The notes: generated by a model from the sequence alone, not told the origin. 64,000 nt of DNA from Pseudomonadota bacterium (GCA_025352885.1 JANXRZ010000217.1:16254-80253); one strand, 5' to 3'; shown: positions 34,049 to 45,140, counted from the first letter of the stretch. A program made the numbers and translations.

Positions 34049-34611
34049 TCGTTTATCTTCACGGATTCAACAGCGCCCCGTCGTCGCATAAGGCGCGCAC
34101 GATGGCCGCTTATATGGAAGGCCGCGGTTTAGGCCACGCTTTCAGCTGCCCCGAGCTTCCGTACGACCCTGCAAAGGCCATCGCATTGCTCGATGCAATG
34201 CCTCAATTCCATCCCGGGAAGAAAGCGACCTTGGTCGGCAGCTCGCTCGGCGGGTTTTATGCAACCTGGCTGGCCGAAAAGCATGAATGCCGGGCGGTCC
34301 TCATCCAACCCGCAATTGTCCCTCACATCGGGCTCGAGCAGTACATTGGCCCACAGTCGAATCTTTATACGGGGGCCACGTACGAACTGACCGCCAACCA
34401 CCTGGCGAGCCTGCGGGCGCTCTACAAGGAAAAAGTAGATCCAGAGCGCTACCTTCTCCTTCTTGAGACGGGCGACGAGGTGCTCGACTATCGCGAAGCG
34501 GTACGCAAGTACGAAGGCGCGAGGATGGTGATTCGCGATGGGGGCGACCACACGCTCCAGAGTTTTCCGGAGCACCTGCCGCGGATTCTCGCCTTCGCCG
34601 GCCTTATCTGA
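34045..34611 (+). CDS. YqiA/YcfP-family alpha/beta hydrolase
   Basis: MIVYLHGFNSAPSSHKA; VGSSLGGFYATWLAEK; GGDHTLQSFPEHL. Confidence 0.92.
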   Translation: MIVYLHGFNSAPSSHKARTMAAYMEGRGLGHAFSCPELPYDPAKAIALLDAMPQFHPGKKATLVGSSLGGFYATWLAEKHECRAVLIQPAIVPHIGLEQYIGPQSNLYTGATYELTANHLASLRALYKEKVDPERYLLLLETGDEVLDYREAVRKYEGARMVIRDGGDHTLQSFPEHLPRILAFAGLI

Positions 34612-35746
34612 TCTCGTTCCACGGCTTGGCGCTTCCGCCAAGCGCATAGCGGGCCACCGCCTTTTCGTCGAAGTCGAAGCCCAGGCCAGGCCGTTCAGGC
34701 AGCTTAAGCATCCCGTCGCCGAACTCGAGCTGCCTGTCGACCACGCGGCGAAAATTCAGCACCTGATCGTCAGTGAAATACTCCACCATGCGCGCATTCG
34801 GCGTGGAGGCGACCAAGTGGACGTGAAGGTCGTGGAACCAGTGAGGACAGACAGTCACGCCGAAACTGGCGGCGGTCGCCGCAATTCGCCGCCACTCGGT
34901 AATCCCACCGCAGACCGCAGCGTCATGCTGGAGAATCGCCGCACCGCCTTTTTCCATCAGTTCCTTGAAATACCATCGACCGGCGCCGATCTCGCCAGTG
35001 GCCACCGTCACTTTGGTCGCGCGCGCGAGGCGCGCGTGGCTGTCGATGTCATCGGGGCCGAACGGCTCCTCGATCCAGTAGGGGTCGTATTTCTCGTATC
35101 GCTTGAGATGTTCGAGCGCTGTTGGCAAATCGCGCCAGGCATTGTTCGCATCCAGCGTCAGCAAGACGTCCGGACCAATTGCCTCCCGGGCAGCGCGCAC
35201 CCGCATTTCTTCCTCGGCGGGAGAAAGCCGGCCGACCTTCATCTTGACTGCCTTGAAGCCGAGGGCGACGTACCCAGCCATCTCAGCGCCGAGTTTGTCC
35301 GGGGTTTTGCCCGCGAGGTAATACCCGCCAGACGCGTAGGCCGGCACGGCGTCAAGTGCAAAACCGCCCAGGTAACGATGCAACGGGACTTTGGCACTGC
35401 GCGCGTTGAGGTCCCAAAGAGCGGTGTCGAGAATGCTGATCGCACGCATCACCGCACCCTCCCGCCCCTGTAAGAGCGACTCCTGGTACATCTCCTCCCA
35501 TAACCCTTCGGTGCGCATCGATTCCTGGCCGATCAGCTTCGGTGCGAGAAGTTCTTCGACCGCATGCGCGACCAGTGACCCCGCCGCGGATCCGGCGTAG
35601 CAGAAGCCGATGCCCGCAACGCCGTCGGTCGAGCGCACTTTCACCAAGCCGTAGTCGCGGGCACTGACCGTGCGCGTTGCAAATGCCGTCACGTTATCCA
35701 GCGGGATGCGCGCAGTCACAACTGAAACCGATGCAATTTTCGGCAT
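34604..35746 (-). CDS. Mandelate racemase/muconate lactonizing enzyme family protein
   Basis: GFKAVKMKVGR; LTLDANNAW; IEEPFGPDD; enolase superfamily pattern. Confidence 0.9.
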   Translation of the reverse strand: MPKIASVSVVTARIPLDNVTAFATRTVSARDYGLVKVRSTDGVAGIGFCYAGSAAGSLVAHAVEELLAPKLIGQESMRTEGLWEEMYQESLLQGREGAVMRAISILDTALWDLNARSAKVPLHRYLGGFALDAVPAYASGGYYLAGKTPDKLGAEMAGYVALGFKAVKMKVGRLSPAEEEMRVRAAREAIGPDVLLTLDANNAWRDLPTALEHLKRYEKYDPYWIEEPFGPDDIDSHARLARATKVTVATGEIGAGRWYFKELMEKGGAAILQHDAAVCGGITEWRRIAATAASFGVTVCPHWFHDLHVHLVASTPNARMVEYFTDDQVLNFRRVVDRQLEFGDGMLKLPERPGLGFDFDEKAVARYALGGSAKPWNEIR

Positions 35747-35836
35747 AACTCAAAGTCCTGTCGTGGCTGAAAGAGCCAAAAGGATAGCCCAACGCCATGC
35801 AGGGCCGCGTATCATTCCGCCTTTTGAATCGAAGCG

Positions 35837-37720
35837 ATGCATCTCCTATACGAGGAAGACGGCGACATCCGGGCCGGCACCGTGCTTTCGCCCGGCACGG
35901 CTTCGTACCAGGTCGAGTCGCCTCACGGCCGCCGGACGAAGGTCAAAGCGTCGCACGTGCTGCTCTCCTTCGATGATCCCGGGGCCGGAGAACTGCTCGC
36001 CCGCGCAACGGCCTATGCCGACCAATTGGACGCGGATTTCCTTTGGCAATGCGCCGGTCCGCAGGAGTTCGCATTCCGCGACCTTGCGCGTGAATACGTC
36101 GGCCGTGAGCCCGACGCCGTCGAATCGGCCGGGGTACTCCTGAGGCTGCATTCGGCCCCCATGTATTTCTATCGCCGCGGTCGCGGTCGCTTCCAGGCTG
36201 CACCCGAATCAACGCTCAAGGCGGCGCTTGCGGGCGTCGAGAAAAAGCGCGTACAGGCCGAAAAAGCCGCCGGGTTCACCGCGTCGCTAGTCGCGGGACG
36301 CTTCCCGCCTGAATTGGCCGCGATGCGCGATGAACTGCTATACAAGCCGGACCGCAACAAGCTCGAGTGCAAGGCGGTCGAGGCGGCCTGCAAGGAAACC
36401 GGACTTTCGGTGGCGAGGCTTTTCGAGCGTGCGGGCGCGTTGCCTTCGAGCCACGATTTTCACCTCAACCGCTTCCTGTTTGAGTTCTTCCCTTCAGGGG
36501 TTGGTTTCCCGGCGTATAGCCCACCGGCCGACGTGAATGACTTGCCGCTCGCCGACACGCCCGTGTATTCACTGGACGACGTGGGCACGTCCGAAATCGA
36601 CGATGCGTTTTCCGTTCGCAAGGTTTCCGACGAGGAATGGCGGATCGGCGTGCATATTGCCGCGCCCGCGGTGGGCTTCGCACCCGGCTCGCCGCTGGAT
36701 GCAATCGCGCGAGAGCGGTTGTCGACCGTCTACATGCCGGGCAGCAAGGTGACGATGCTCCCGCAGGAAATCATCCAACGGTATTCGCTCGACGCGGGGG
36801 CCGAGCGTCCGGCGGTCTCGATATATTTCAATGTGGCGGCCGGCGATTTATCCATCCGCGGGCACCACTCGAAAATCGAGCTCGTGAAAGTGGGCGGAAA
36901 TCTTCGGCATGCGGATTACGCGGCAATGAACGAACTGCTTCCGGCAGGCGGGACCGCCGGGCTCGAATACGAGGAGGAATTGCGCCTGCTGTGGCGCTTC
37001 GCCGAGGCCCTCGAAACGCGACGCGGCAAGGCCAGCGTCAACGCCAGCCTGCTTGACTACAGTTTCTCGATCGAAGGCGAGCATGTCTCAATCACTCCGC
37101 GCAAGCGCGGCGCGCCGCTCGACAAGTTAGTGTCCGAACTCATGATCCTGGTCAACTCGACCTGGGGCGGGGTGCTTGCCGAACGTGACGTTGCCGCGCT
37201 CTATCGCGTGCAGTCTTCCGGAAAGGTGAGGATGAGCGTGCATGCCGAAGCGCACGAAGGCCTCGGGTTGTCTTGCTATGCGTGGATGAGCTCACCGCTG
37301 CGGCGTTACGTCGACCTTGTCAACCAATGGCAACTTACGGCGAGCCTTTCGGCCAAACGGGCCCCTTTCGCGCGCAATTCGGACACGCTTTTGTCTACCT
37401 TACGCGCGTTCGAGGTCGTTTATGCCCGTTATGACGAGCATCAGCGTGAAATGGAACGCTATTGGTGCCTGCGATGGTTGCTCCAGGAAAACGTGACGAA
37501 GTGCACGGCCGTGGTCCTGCGAGAAGGCACTGTGCGTCTGGAAGGCTTGCCGCTGGTCGTGCGCGTGCCATCGCTTCCGGAACTCTCGCCGGGTGTGCGG
37601 GTCATCCTCGACGTCGCCGGGATCGATTTGCTGGATAAAACGGTGAATTGCACGTTTCGCGAGATGCTCGCTGGCAAACCGGAGATCGAGGCGGCGGAGG
37701 ACGGTGGGGACTCGCGTTAA
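35837..37720 (+). CDS. RNB-domain ribonuclease (RNase II family)
   Basis: YSLDDVGTSEIDDAFSVRKVSDEEWRIGVHIA; YAWMSSPLRRYVDLVNQWQL. Confidence 0.9.
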   Translation: MHLLYEEDGDIRAGTVLSPGTASYQVESPHGRRTKVKASHVLLSFDDPGAGELLARATAYADQLDADFLWQCAGPQEFAFRDLAREYVGREPDAVESAGVLLRLHSAPMYFYRRGRGRFQAAPESTLKAALAGVEKKRVQAEKAAGFTASLVAGRFPPELAAMRDELLYKPDRNKLECKAVEAACKETGLSVARLFERAGALPSSHDFHLNRFLFEFFPSGVGFPAYSPPADVNDLPLADTPVYSLDDVGTSEIDDAFSVRKVSDEEWRIGVHIAAPAVGFAPGSPLDAIARERLSTVYMPGSKVTMLPQEIIQRYSLDAGAERPAVSIYFNVAAGDLSIRGHHSKIELVKVGGNLRHADYAAMNELLPAGGTAGLEYEEELRLLWRFAEALETRRGKASVNASLLDYSFSIEGEHVSITPRKRGAPLDKLVSELMILVNSTWGGVLAERDVAALYRVQSSGKVRMSVHAEAHEGLGLSCYAWMSSPLRRYVDLVNQWQLTASLSAKRAPFARNSDTLLSTLRAFEVVYARYDEHQREMERYWCLRWLLQENVTKCTAVVLREGTVRLEGLPLVVRVPSLPELSPGVRVILDVAGIDLLDKTVNCTFREMLAGKPEIEAAEDGGDSR

Positions 37721-37759
37721 TGAGCCTACAATATCCCGTCTTATTCATGAGAGGCAGCT

Positions 37760-38713
37760 TTGTCGGCCGCTAGCGCGACGACCCTGAGACGCCTGCCTGG
37801 GCGCATGAGCGCATCGATCTACGCCCAATGTTCCGAAGCATGGGCCGGCATGGACCGCCAGGCGAGGATGCTGACCTGGTGCGTCGGTATCTCGCTTGTC
37901 CTGCATGCTTTGCTCCTCTCGATCCACTTCAAGTTTCCCGAGGCGCTCAAGTTCTCGTCGACCCAGCCGCTCGAAGTGATCCTCGTCAATGCCAAGACAA
38001 AGGAAAAGCCGTCGAAGGCCCGCGCACTCGCCCAGGCGAACCTCGATGGCGGCGGCAATACCGACCAGGACCGGCGGGCAAAGACACCCATGCCGGTCAT
38101 GAAAACGCAGGAACCCGGCAAAGACCTGGCCGCGGCGCAGCGACGGGTAAAAGAACTCGAGGCCCAGCAAAAGCAGTTGCTCGCCATGGCCAAGCCTTCA
38201 CCGGCACCTGTCGCACAAGCCGAGTCACCTCGCCAGCCGCCCGCGGAAGAGGCTGTCCCCCAGGTCGCCGGCCGTGACTTGCGGGAACTCGCGCTTGCCG
38301 CAATGAAGCTGCAGGCCCAGATCGACAAGCGCCACGAGGAGTATCAAAAGCGCCCGCGCAAGCAGTTCATCGGAGCCAACGCTTCCGAATACCGGTTTGC
38401 GCAGTACGAGGAAGAATGGCGCAACAAGGTCGAGCGGGTCGGTACCCTCAACTATCCGCCCGAAGCGCGCGGCAAGGCTTATGGCAACCTTCGCCTCGAG
38501 GTGACGATCCGCCCGAATGGGAGTGTCGAATCGGTAAGGCTCGAGCGCTCGTCTGGCTTGAAAGTGCTCGACGATGCTGCGTTCCGCATCGTCAAGCTGG
38601 CCGCCCCTTATGGGGAGTTCCCGCCGGATATTCGCAAGGACACTGACCTGCTCGTCATCACGCGAACCTGGTTTTTCGGGCAGGGCGACGCAATCTGGAC
38701 GAAGCGGGACTAG
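37760..38713 (+). CDS. TonB-family energy transducer
   Basis: N-terminal TM, Lys/Ala/Pro-rich middle, C-terminal YPPEARGKAYGNLRLEVTIRPNGSVESVRLERSSG; TTG start 37760 or ATG 37805. Confidence 0.85.
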   Translation: MSAASATTLRRLPGRMSASIYAQCSEAWAGMDRQARMLTWCVGISLVLHALLLSIHFKFPEALKFSSTQPLEVILVNAKTKEKPSKARALAQANLDGGGNTDQDRRAKTPMPVMKTQEPGKDLAAAQRRVKELEAQQKQLLAMAKPSPAPVAQAESPRQPPAEEAVPQVAGRDLRELALAAMKLQAQIDKRHEEYQKRPRKQFIGANASEYRFAQYEEEWRNKVERVGTLNYPPEARGKAYGNLRLEVTIRPNGSVESVRLERSSGLKVLDDAAFRIVKLAAPYGEFPPDIRKDTDLLVITRTWFFGQGDAIWTKRD

Positions 38714-38714
38714 G

Positions 38715-39533
38715 ATGACTGACCGCTATGCGGTGATCGGCAATCCCGTCGCGCACTCGCAGTCTCCGAGGATCCACGCAAAGTTCGCGGAAAGCACCGG
38801 CGAGGACATAGCCTACGGTTCGATCCTCGCGCCGCCTGACGCTTTCGTTGGCTCGGTCTTGGCGTTCATTGCGCAAGGCGGCAAGGGGCTGAACGTTACG
38901 GTGCCTTTCAAGGAAGAGGCTTATCTCCTTGCGACCGTCCGCTCGCCGCGAGCGCAAAGCGCACAGGCGGTCAATACATTAATGTTTCGCGGACCCCAGA
39001 TCCATGGCGACAACACTGACGGATGGGGGCTTACCCGGGACCTGGCACTCAACCTCGCGTTTTCTCTCAAGGGTCGGCGGGTACTGCTTCTTGGTGCCGG
39101 CGGTGCGGCTCGCGGCGTGCTCCTGCCGCTGCTTGAAGAGGGTCCGGCCCGGCTTGTGATTGCAAACAGGACTGGGGCGAAGGCGAGCCAACTCCTTGTC
39201 ACCCTGCCAGCCGCTTATGCGCAAACGGCACGCGCAGTCTCCTTCGAGGGGCTCGCCGGCGAAACTTTCGACCTGGTCATTAATGCCACTTCGGCAGGAC
39301 TCACCGACGCCTTGCTGCCTTTGCCTTCGGGCCTGTTTTCGACCGAGTCGCTTGCCTACGACATGGTGTACGGCCGTGAGACGGCTTTCATGCGGCAGGC
39401 GCGCGCAGATGGTGCAGCCCGGGTCTCCGACGGCCTCGGGATGCTCGTCGAACAAGCCGCCGAGTCATTTTTCCTGTGGCGCGGCGTGCGCCCGCAAACA
39501 GCGTCCGTGCTCGCCGCTCTGCGTTTCGCCTGA
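38715..39533 (+). CDS. aroE: Shikimate dehydrogenase
   Basis: YAVIGNPVAHSQSPRIHAKFAE; VLLLGAGGAARGVLLPLL; NATSAGL. Confidence 0.96.
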   Translation: MTDRYAVIGNPVAHSQSPRIHAKFAESTGEDIAYGSILAPPDAFVGSVLAFIAQGGKGLNVTVPFKEEAYLLATVRSPRAQSAQAVNTLMFRGPQIHGDNTDGWGLTRDLALNLAFSLKGRRVLLLGAGGAARGVLLPLLEEGPARLVIANRTGAKASQLLVTLPAAYAQTARAVSFEGLAGETFDLVINATSAGLTDALLPLPSGLFSTESLAYDMVYGRETAFMRQARADGAARVSDGLGMLVEQAAESFFLWRGVRPQTASVLAALRFA

Positions 39534-39538
39534 CGCCG

Positions 39539-40243
39539 ATGCGGCCTTTACGGGTCGTGGGCAGAACGCTCGCCTACCTGGTCGGCGCGCTCCTCATCAG
39601 CGTGCTGCTCGTGCAAGGATGGTTTCTTGCGCACGTCAGTTGGTGGGCCAGCCACAATCCGAGCACCACCTCTTTCATGCGCGCGCGCCTTGCCACTTTG
39701 CAGCAAAAGAATGAGAAGGCGACGCTCAAGCACCAGTGGCTTACCTATGAAAAGGTCTCGAGTAATCTCAAGCGCGCAGTGGTGGCCGCCGAAGACGCCA
39801 AGTTCGTCGAACATGAAGGGTTTGACTGGGCGGGAATCCAGAAAGCGATCGAGAAAAATGAAAAGAGGGGCAAGGTGGTGGCCGGCGGCTCGACCATCAG
39901 CCAGCAACTCGCGAAAAACCTGTTCCTGTCCGGCAGCCGCTCCTGGATCCGCAAGGCCCAGGAAGCTGTCATCACCTGGATGCTGGAATCGATGATGAGC
40001 AAGCGACGCATTCTCGAGCTGTACCTCAATGTGGCCGAGTGGGGTGATGGCGTGTTTGGGGCCGAGGCCGCGGCGCGTCACTATTTTGGCGTGCCTGCGT
40101 CGCAGCTTTCGGCAGCGCAGTCCGCCTGGCTGGCCGCCATCCTGCCTGCCCCCCAGCGTTACGACCGCAATCGCGGCTCGGCCTGGATCGCTCGCAAATC
40201 CGAAGTTCTCCTTGCTCGCATGCCAGGGGCCCAAATCCCCTGA
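39539..40243 (+). CDS. mtgA: Monofunctional biosynthetic peptidoglycan transglycosylase
   Basis: AVVAAEDAKFVEHEGFDW; GGSTISQQLAKNLFLS; ILELYLNVAEWGDGVFGAEAAARHYFG. Confidence 0.95.
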   Translation: MRPLRVVGRTLAYLVGALLISVLLVQGWFLAHVSWWASHNPSTTSFMRARLATLQQKNEKATLKHQWLTYEKVSSNLKRAVVAAEDAKFVEHEGFDWAGIQKAIEKNEKRGKVVAGGSTISQQLAKNLFLSGSRSWIRKAQEAVITWMLESMMSKRRILELYLNVAEWGDGVFGAEAAARHYFGVPASQLSAAQSAWLAAILPAPQRYDRNRGSAWIARKSEVLLARMPGAQIP

Positions 40244-40340
40244 CGTTGCGCGCACGGCTTTATTGTTTCCCGCCGGCCGCCCTTTCTCTACAATGCGGAC
40301 ACTTCCCTAATCGGCCCGTAACGGCCCCGGCACGAACACC

Positions 40341-41783
40341 ATGGCCGACCTTGCCAACCGGCTTGAAATCGAGGACCTGAAGGAGAACCTGCGCGCTGTG
40401 CAGGACCTTCTCGAGCGCCATCACCTTGTAGAAGCATCGGGTGAGCCCGACTACGATGGCGAGCGAACAGGGGCCGAACTGGAGGCGCATCCGCGCCACC
40501 TCGCAGAACTGCGTGGGACGATCGAACGGCTGCATCCGGCCGATATCGCGTTCATCCTCGAATCCCTGCCCTTCGACGAGCGGCTTGTTGTCTGGGACCT
40601 GGTCAAGGCTGACCGGGACGGCGAAATCCTTCTCGAAGTTTCCGATGCGGTGCGCGAATCGCTCATCGCCAGCATGGACTCCAAAGAACTCGTCGCGGCC
40701 GCCGAGACCCTTGAAGCCGATGAGCTTGCGGACCTGGCGCCGGACCTGCCAGACGACGTCATCCAGGATGTCATTCGCTCACTGCCGATCGAAGAACGCG
40801 AGCAGCTCCGGGCGGCGATGTCCTACGCCGAAGAGTCGGTCGGTGCGCTTATGGATTTCGATATGGTCACGGTTCGCGAGGATGTGACGCTCGAGGCGGT
40901 CACCCGCTATCTGCGCCGGCTGGATGAACTGCCTGGTCATACGGACCAGTTGTTCGTCGTCGACCGGCACCAGAAGCTCAAGGGCGCCCTCCCGCTTGCG
41001 AAGCTCATCGTTTCCGACCTCGAGCTGGAAGTGGGCAAGGTGATGGTGCCCGAATTGATCACCTTCAATGCAGAGGACAAGGCCGACGACGCGGCGCAGG
41101 CCTTTGAGCGCTATGACCTCGTTTCAGCGCCCGTGGTGGACCAGGACGGCCGGCTCATCGCGCGCATTACGGTAGACGCGGTGGTCGACTACATTCGCGA
41201 ATCCAGTGCGGAGCAGGTGCTGGCCGAGGCCGGCCTGAGCGAGGAGGAGGATATTTTCGCGCCAGTCTGGGACAGCTTCCGGAACCGTTGGGCATGGCTG
41301 GCCGTGAACCTGGTGACCGCATTCATCGCTTCCCGGGTGATCGGCACCTTCGAAGGCTCCATTGAGAAACTCGTCGCCCTTGCCGCGCTGATGCCCATCG
41401 TTGCGGGAATTGGCGGCAACTCGGGCAACCAGACAACCACCATGATCGTCCGCGCGCTGGCGCTCGGCCAATTGCAGACGCATTACTGGCGAAAGCTGCT
41501 TAACAAGGAACTCGGCGTTGCGTTGCTCAACGGTCTGGTCTGGGGCGGGCTCTTGGGCATCCTGTCGTGGGCGCTCTATGACAGCAAAGCGCTCGGCGCG
41601 GTCATGACCTTGGCCATGACGCTCAACCTAGTACTCGCAGCCTTCATGGGCGTGGCAATTCCATACGTACGCCAGCGGTTCGGCCGGGATCCGGCTGTCG
41701 GTTCGAGCGTCCTTATCACCGCCTGCACGGATTCGGGCGGATTCTTTATCTTTCTCGGCCTGGCGACGCTATTCCTGCTTTAA
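40341..41783 (+). CDS. mgtE: Magnesium transporter MgtE family
   Basis: MgtE N domain, CBS pair, GIGGNSGNQTTTMIVRALALG. Confidence 0.95.
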   Translation: MADLANRLEIEDLKENLRAVQDLLERHHLVEASGEPDYDGERTGAELEAHPRHLAELRGTIERLHPADIAFILESLPFDERLVVWDLVKADRDGEILLEVSDAVRESLIASMDSKELVAAAETLEADELADLAPDLPDDVIQDVIRSLPIEEREQLRAAMSYAEESVGALMDFDMVTVREDVTLEAVTRYLRRLDELPGHTDQLFVVDRHQKLKGALPLAKLIVSDLELEVGKVMVPELITFNAEDKADDAAQAFERYDLVSAPVVDQDGRLIARITVDAVVDYIRESSAEQVLAEAGLSEEEDIFAPVWDSFRNRWAWLAVNLVTAFIASRVIGTFEGSIEKLVALAALMPIVAGIGGNSGNQTTTMIVRALALGQLQTHYWRKLLNKELGVALLNGLVWGGLLGILSWALYDSKALGAVMTLAMTLNLVLAAFMGVAIPYVRQRFGRDPAVGSSVLITACTDSGGFFIFLGLATLFLL

Positions 41784-42347
41784 GCCGCTCCAAGCCGCGG
41801 CGAAACGCCTGGCCGCATGCACCTGCGATTTGAGCGTGTAGTCGAACAAAGCCACACGATCGGCGAACAGCGCGTTTGCGATTGAGATCACGTCCGCTGG
41901 GGGCAGTTCGAGGTAGGCATCCGCTTCGCCACGCTCAAGAGCAATGCGCATGCCCTGTTTTCGCGCCAAGTGCATCATCGCGCCGTTTTCAAGCAGGCAA
42001 TGCATGAAAAGCGTAGGAACGCCCCAGTTGCGCGCATGGGTATGCGTGCGGGCAAGCAGCGCGCCCCCGAGCCCTTTCCCGCGGTGCGCCGGCAGGACCG
42101 ACACACCTAACTCTGCAAACCCGTTTGCCCGCGCAAGGTGGCCCACTCCTGCAAGCTGCATTTCGTCATCGTAGACGCCGAATACCGCATCGCGCTCGAA
42201 ATCGATGCGCTCGACGTAGCTGCGCACGCCATCGTCGGAGAGCCCTACCCCGAAGCGCAGCCGGCGGTCTTCACCGTTCAGGGCGAGAAAGTGCACGAAG
42301 AGCGCACTTCGCTGCGAGCGGTCGAGTTCTTTGGTGACTATGTTCAC
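41769..42347 (-). CDS. GNAT-family N-acetyltransferase
   Basis: ELGVSVLPAHRGKGLGGALLARTHTHARNWG. Confidence 0.87.
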   Translation of the reverse strand: MNIVTKELDRSQRSALFVHFLALNGEDRRLRFGVGLSDDGVRSYVERIDFERDAVFGVYDDEMQLAGVGHLARANGFAELGVSVLPAHRGKGLGGALLARTHTHARNWGVPTLFMHCLLENGAMMHLARKQGMRIALERGEADAYLELPPADVISIANALFADRVALFDYTLKSQVHAARRFAAAWSGLKQE

Positions 42348-42397
42348 GTTTGAGAATCCTTCAGGAATTGGACTCTCGAAAGCACACTTCGTTCCAG

Positions 42398-43684
42398 TCA
42401 GCGCTTAAGCCCTACAAATGCTTCGCGGGCCGCGTCTATCGTGGCGTCGATTTCTTTACGTCCGTGCGTGGCAGATACGAAGCCGGTTTCAAAAGCGGAA
42501 GGCGCGAGGTATACGCCACGCTCGAGCATCGCGTGAAAAAATGCATTGAACCGTTCGCGATCCGCGCCCATCACCTCAGCGAAACTCGTCGGCGCGCTCT
42601 CCCGGAAGTAGAGGCCGAACATGCTGCCGATTGATTGGGCCGAGAACGGGATCTCTGCGCGCTTCGCCTCATCGCAGAGGCGCTCCACAAGGGCGCGGGT
42701 GGTCTCTTCCAGCGACTTTGAAAAGCCGGTTTTCGCCACCAGCCTGAGCGTCGCAAGGCCGGCGGCGACCGCCACTGGATTGCCCGACAAAGTGCCGGCT
42801 TGGTACACGGGCCCCAACGGAGCGATTTTCTCCATGATGTCGCGCCGCCCGCCGAACGCGCCGACTGGCAAGCCGCCCCCGATCACCTTGCCAAGCGTCG
42901 TTAGATCCGGCGTGATGCCGAACCGCTCCTGCGCTCCACCAAGGGCCACCCGAAAGCCGGTCATTACTTCGTCGAAGATAAGGATCGCGCCGTGCTTTGT
43001 GCATTGCTCGCGAAGAATCTCGAGAAATCCTGGCTTGGGGAGGATCAGGTTCATGTTCCCCGCAACGGGTTCCACGATGACGCCAGCGATTTCCGCCCCG
43101 CGCCTGTCGAACAGGGCTTTCACTTGGGCGATGTCGTTGTAGTCGAGCACCAGCGTGTGCTTCGCGATGTTCTCGGGCACGCCTGCCGAACTTGGATTGC
43201 CGAACGTGAGTGCGCCCGAGCCAGCTTTCACGAGAAGACTGTCGGCGTGCCCGTGATAGCACCCCTCGAATTTCACTATCGTGTCACGCCCAGTATGCCC
43301 ACGGGCCAACCGGATCGCGGTCATCGTCGCCTCAGTCCCCGACGAGACCAGCCTCACCATCTCGATGGATGGCATGAGCGAGCAAATCAATTCGGCCAGT
43401 TCGATCTCAGACTCTGTCGGCGCCCCGAACGAAAGCGCACGACCGGCGGCCGTGCGAACTGCGTCGACCACCTCGGGATGCGTGTGCCCTGCGATCATCG
43501 GGCCCCAGGAGCCCACGTAGTCGATGTAGCACTTGCCATCCGCATCCCAGAGGTAAGCACCCGCTGCGCGATCGAAAAAGAGCGGCGTGCCGCCCACCGC
43601 CCGGAAAGCGCGCACAGGAGAATTCACCCCGGCCGGAATGTGTTGCTGCGCGCGGGTGAATAGGGCCTCGTTTCGATTCGTCAT
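42398..43684 (-). CDS. hemL: Glutamate-1-semialdehyde 2,1-aminomutase
   Basis: [55 protein letters not shown]. Confidence 0.97.
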   Translation of the reverse strand: MTNRNEALFTRAQQHIPAGVNSPVRAFRAVGGTPLFFDRAAGAYLWDADGKCYIDYVGSWGPMIAGHTHPEVVDAVRTAAGRALSFGAPTESEIELAELICSLMPSIEMVRLVSSGTEATMTAIRLARGHTGRDTIVKFEGCYHGHADSLLVKAGSGALTFGNPSSAGVPENIAKHTLVLDYNDIAQVKALFDRRGAEIAGVIVEPVAGNMNLILPKPGFLEILREQCTKHGAILIFDEVMTGFRVALGGAQERFGITPDLTTLGKVIGGGLPVGAFGGRRDIMEKIAPLGPVYQAGTLSGNPVAVAAGLATLRLVAKTGFSKSLEETTRALVERLCDEAKRAEIPFSAQSIGSMFGLYFRESAPTSFAEVMGADRERFNAFFHAMLERGVYLAPSAFETGFVSATHGRKEIDATIDAAREAFVGLKR

Positions 43685-44295
43685 GGGGGGATCCCTTCGA
43701 AAAGCGCCCGGTACCGGGCTGCGCGGGCGGCAATGTCCGCAGCGCCAAAAAGGTCGCTGATCACGGCCACGCAGTCAGCGCCCGCCGAGATCGCCAGTGC
43801 CGAATTTTCGGCGGTGAGACCGCCAATCGCAATGAGAGGCACACCCAGCGAACGCGCCTCGGCAAAAACCGACAGGGGGGCAGCGCTGGCGGCGGGCTTT
43901 GTCGCGGACGGAAACACACTGCCGAACGCAACATGGTCCGCGCCCTCTGCGACCGCCGAGCGCGCTGCATCAACGCTCGCATAGCACGAGGCGCCGAGCA
44001 GTTTTCCCGGCAGCAGTCGACGAGCCGCAACTACGTCGCCGTCCTCGCGCCCCACGTGTGCACCGTCGGCGTCCAATTCCGCTGCTAATGCGACGTCATC
44101 GTTCACGATCAGGGGGATGCCCCTGGCCCGCGTGAGCCGCAATAGCGCACTTACCTGCTCTCGCCTCAGGGCGGGCGACGCGACCTTATTGCGGTACTGG
44201 ATCACAGCCGCACCACCGTCCAGCGCCAGTCCTACCATGCGTCCAAGGGTATCGGTGGACTCGATATCCGGCGTGATCGCATAAAGGCCCTTCAC
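43681..44295 (-). CDS. thiE: Thiamine phosphate synthase
   Basis: [14 protein letters not shown]-like [32 protein letters not shown]. Confidence 0.94.
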   Translation of the reverse strand: MKGLYAITPDIESTDTLGRMVGLALDGGAAVIQYRNKVASPALRREQVSALLRLTRARGIPLIVNDDVALAAELDADGAHVGREDGDVVAARRLLPGKLLGASCYASVDAARSAVAEGADHVAFGSVFPSATKPAASAAPLSVFAEARSLGVPLIAIGGLTAENSALAISAGADCVAVISDLFGAADIAARAARYRALFEGIPP

Positions 44296-45140
44296 GAAGA
44301 TTTAGGCGAATTAGCGGCTTTCGGAGCCGAGTCGCCTTCAACTTCTCGCGCCCAGAAAAAGCGGTCGGGCAAGTGTTGGCCCATTCCGGGCCGAAAGCCG
44401 TTCGCCAGCGCCTGCCACGTGTATTCCTGGGCCTCGCGCACCGCGTCCGGGACATCCAGGCCGTTGGCCATGGTCGCCGCGATGGCCGAAGCCAGTGTGC
44501 AGCCTGAGCCGTGGAAGCTGCCCGGAAGGCGCTTCCACCGGTCTGAACGCACGACGCCACCTTCCCCATACAGGACGTTGATAACTTCCGGCGTGTTTTC
44601 ATGCGTGCCGGTCACCAATACGAATTCGCACCCGAGCTCGATCAGCCGGGCTGCACATTCATCGAGCGCAGGCTCGGCTTCGTCATCATCTTCGGCCAGG
44701 CGCCGGGCTTCCATGCTGTTCGGCGTCAGGACAGTCGTCTGGGGGACGATGAGTTCGCGCAACGCAATGATCATCTCGTCGCCGGCAAGCGCATCGCCAC
44801 GCCCCGAGGCGAGCACCGGATCGAGAATAACCGGCACCTCCGGGTAGTCGGAAATGATTTCGGCAATCGCTGTAATGTTCTCGACCGAGCCCAGTACCCC
44901 GAGCTTGAAAGCTGCGACAGGCATGTCCTCGAGCAGCTTGCGCGCTTGGTCCACCACCCAGTCGCTGTCGATCGCCAGCAGGTCGTCAACGCCGCGCGTG
45001 TCCTGCACCGTGATGCCCGTCACCACCGAGAGCGGGTGGCAACCCATGCTTGCGAGGGTGAGCAGGTCGGCCTGCAGCCCTGCTCCGCCAGTCGGATCGG
45101 AGGCTGCAAAAGTAAGCACGATCGGCGGCTGGGTCGGCAT
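44292..45140 (-). CDS. thiD: Hydroxymethylpyrimidine/phosphomethylpyrimidine kinase
   Basis: VLTFAASDPTGGAGLQADLLTLASMG; LDPVLASGRGDAL; GSGCTLASAIAA. Confidence 0.95.
   Translation of the reverse strand: MPTQPPIVLTFAASDPTGGAGLQADLLTLASMGCHPLSVVTGITVQDTRGVDDLLAIDSDWVVDQARKLLEDMPVAAFKLGVLGSVENITAIAEIISDYPEVPVILDPVLASGRGDALAGDEMIIALRELIVPQTTVLTPNSMEARRLAEDDDEAEPALDECAARLIELGCEFVLVTGTHENTPEVINVLYGEGGVVRSDRWKRLPGSFHGSGCTLASAIAATMANGLDVPDAVREAQEYTWQALANGFRPGMGQHLPDRFFWAREVEGDSAPKAANSPKSS

Noticed and set aside
40244-40340. Possible Mg2+ riboswitch upstream of mgtE
   Set aside because: Leader is about 97 bp and lacks recognisable M-box elements.
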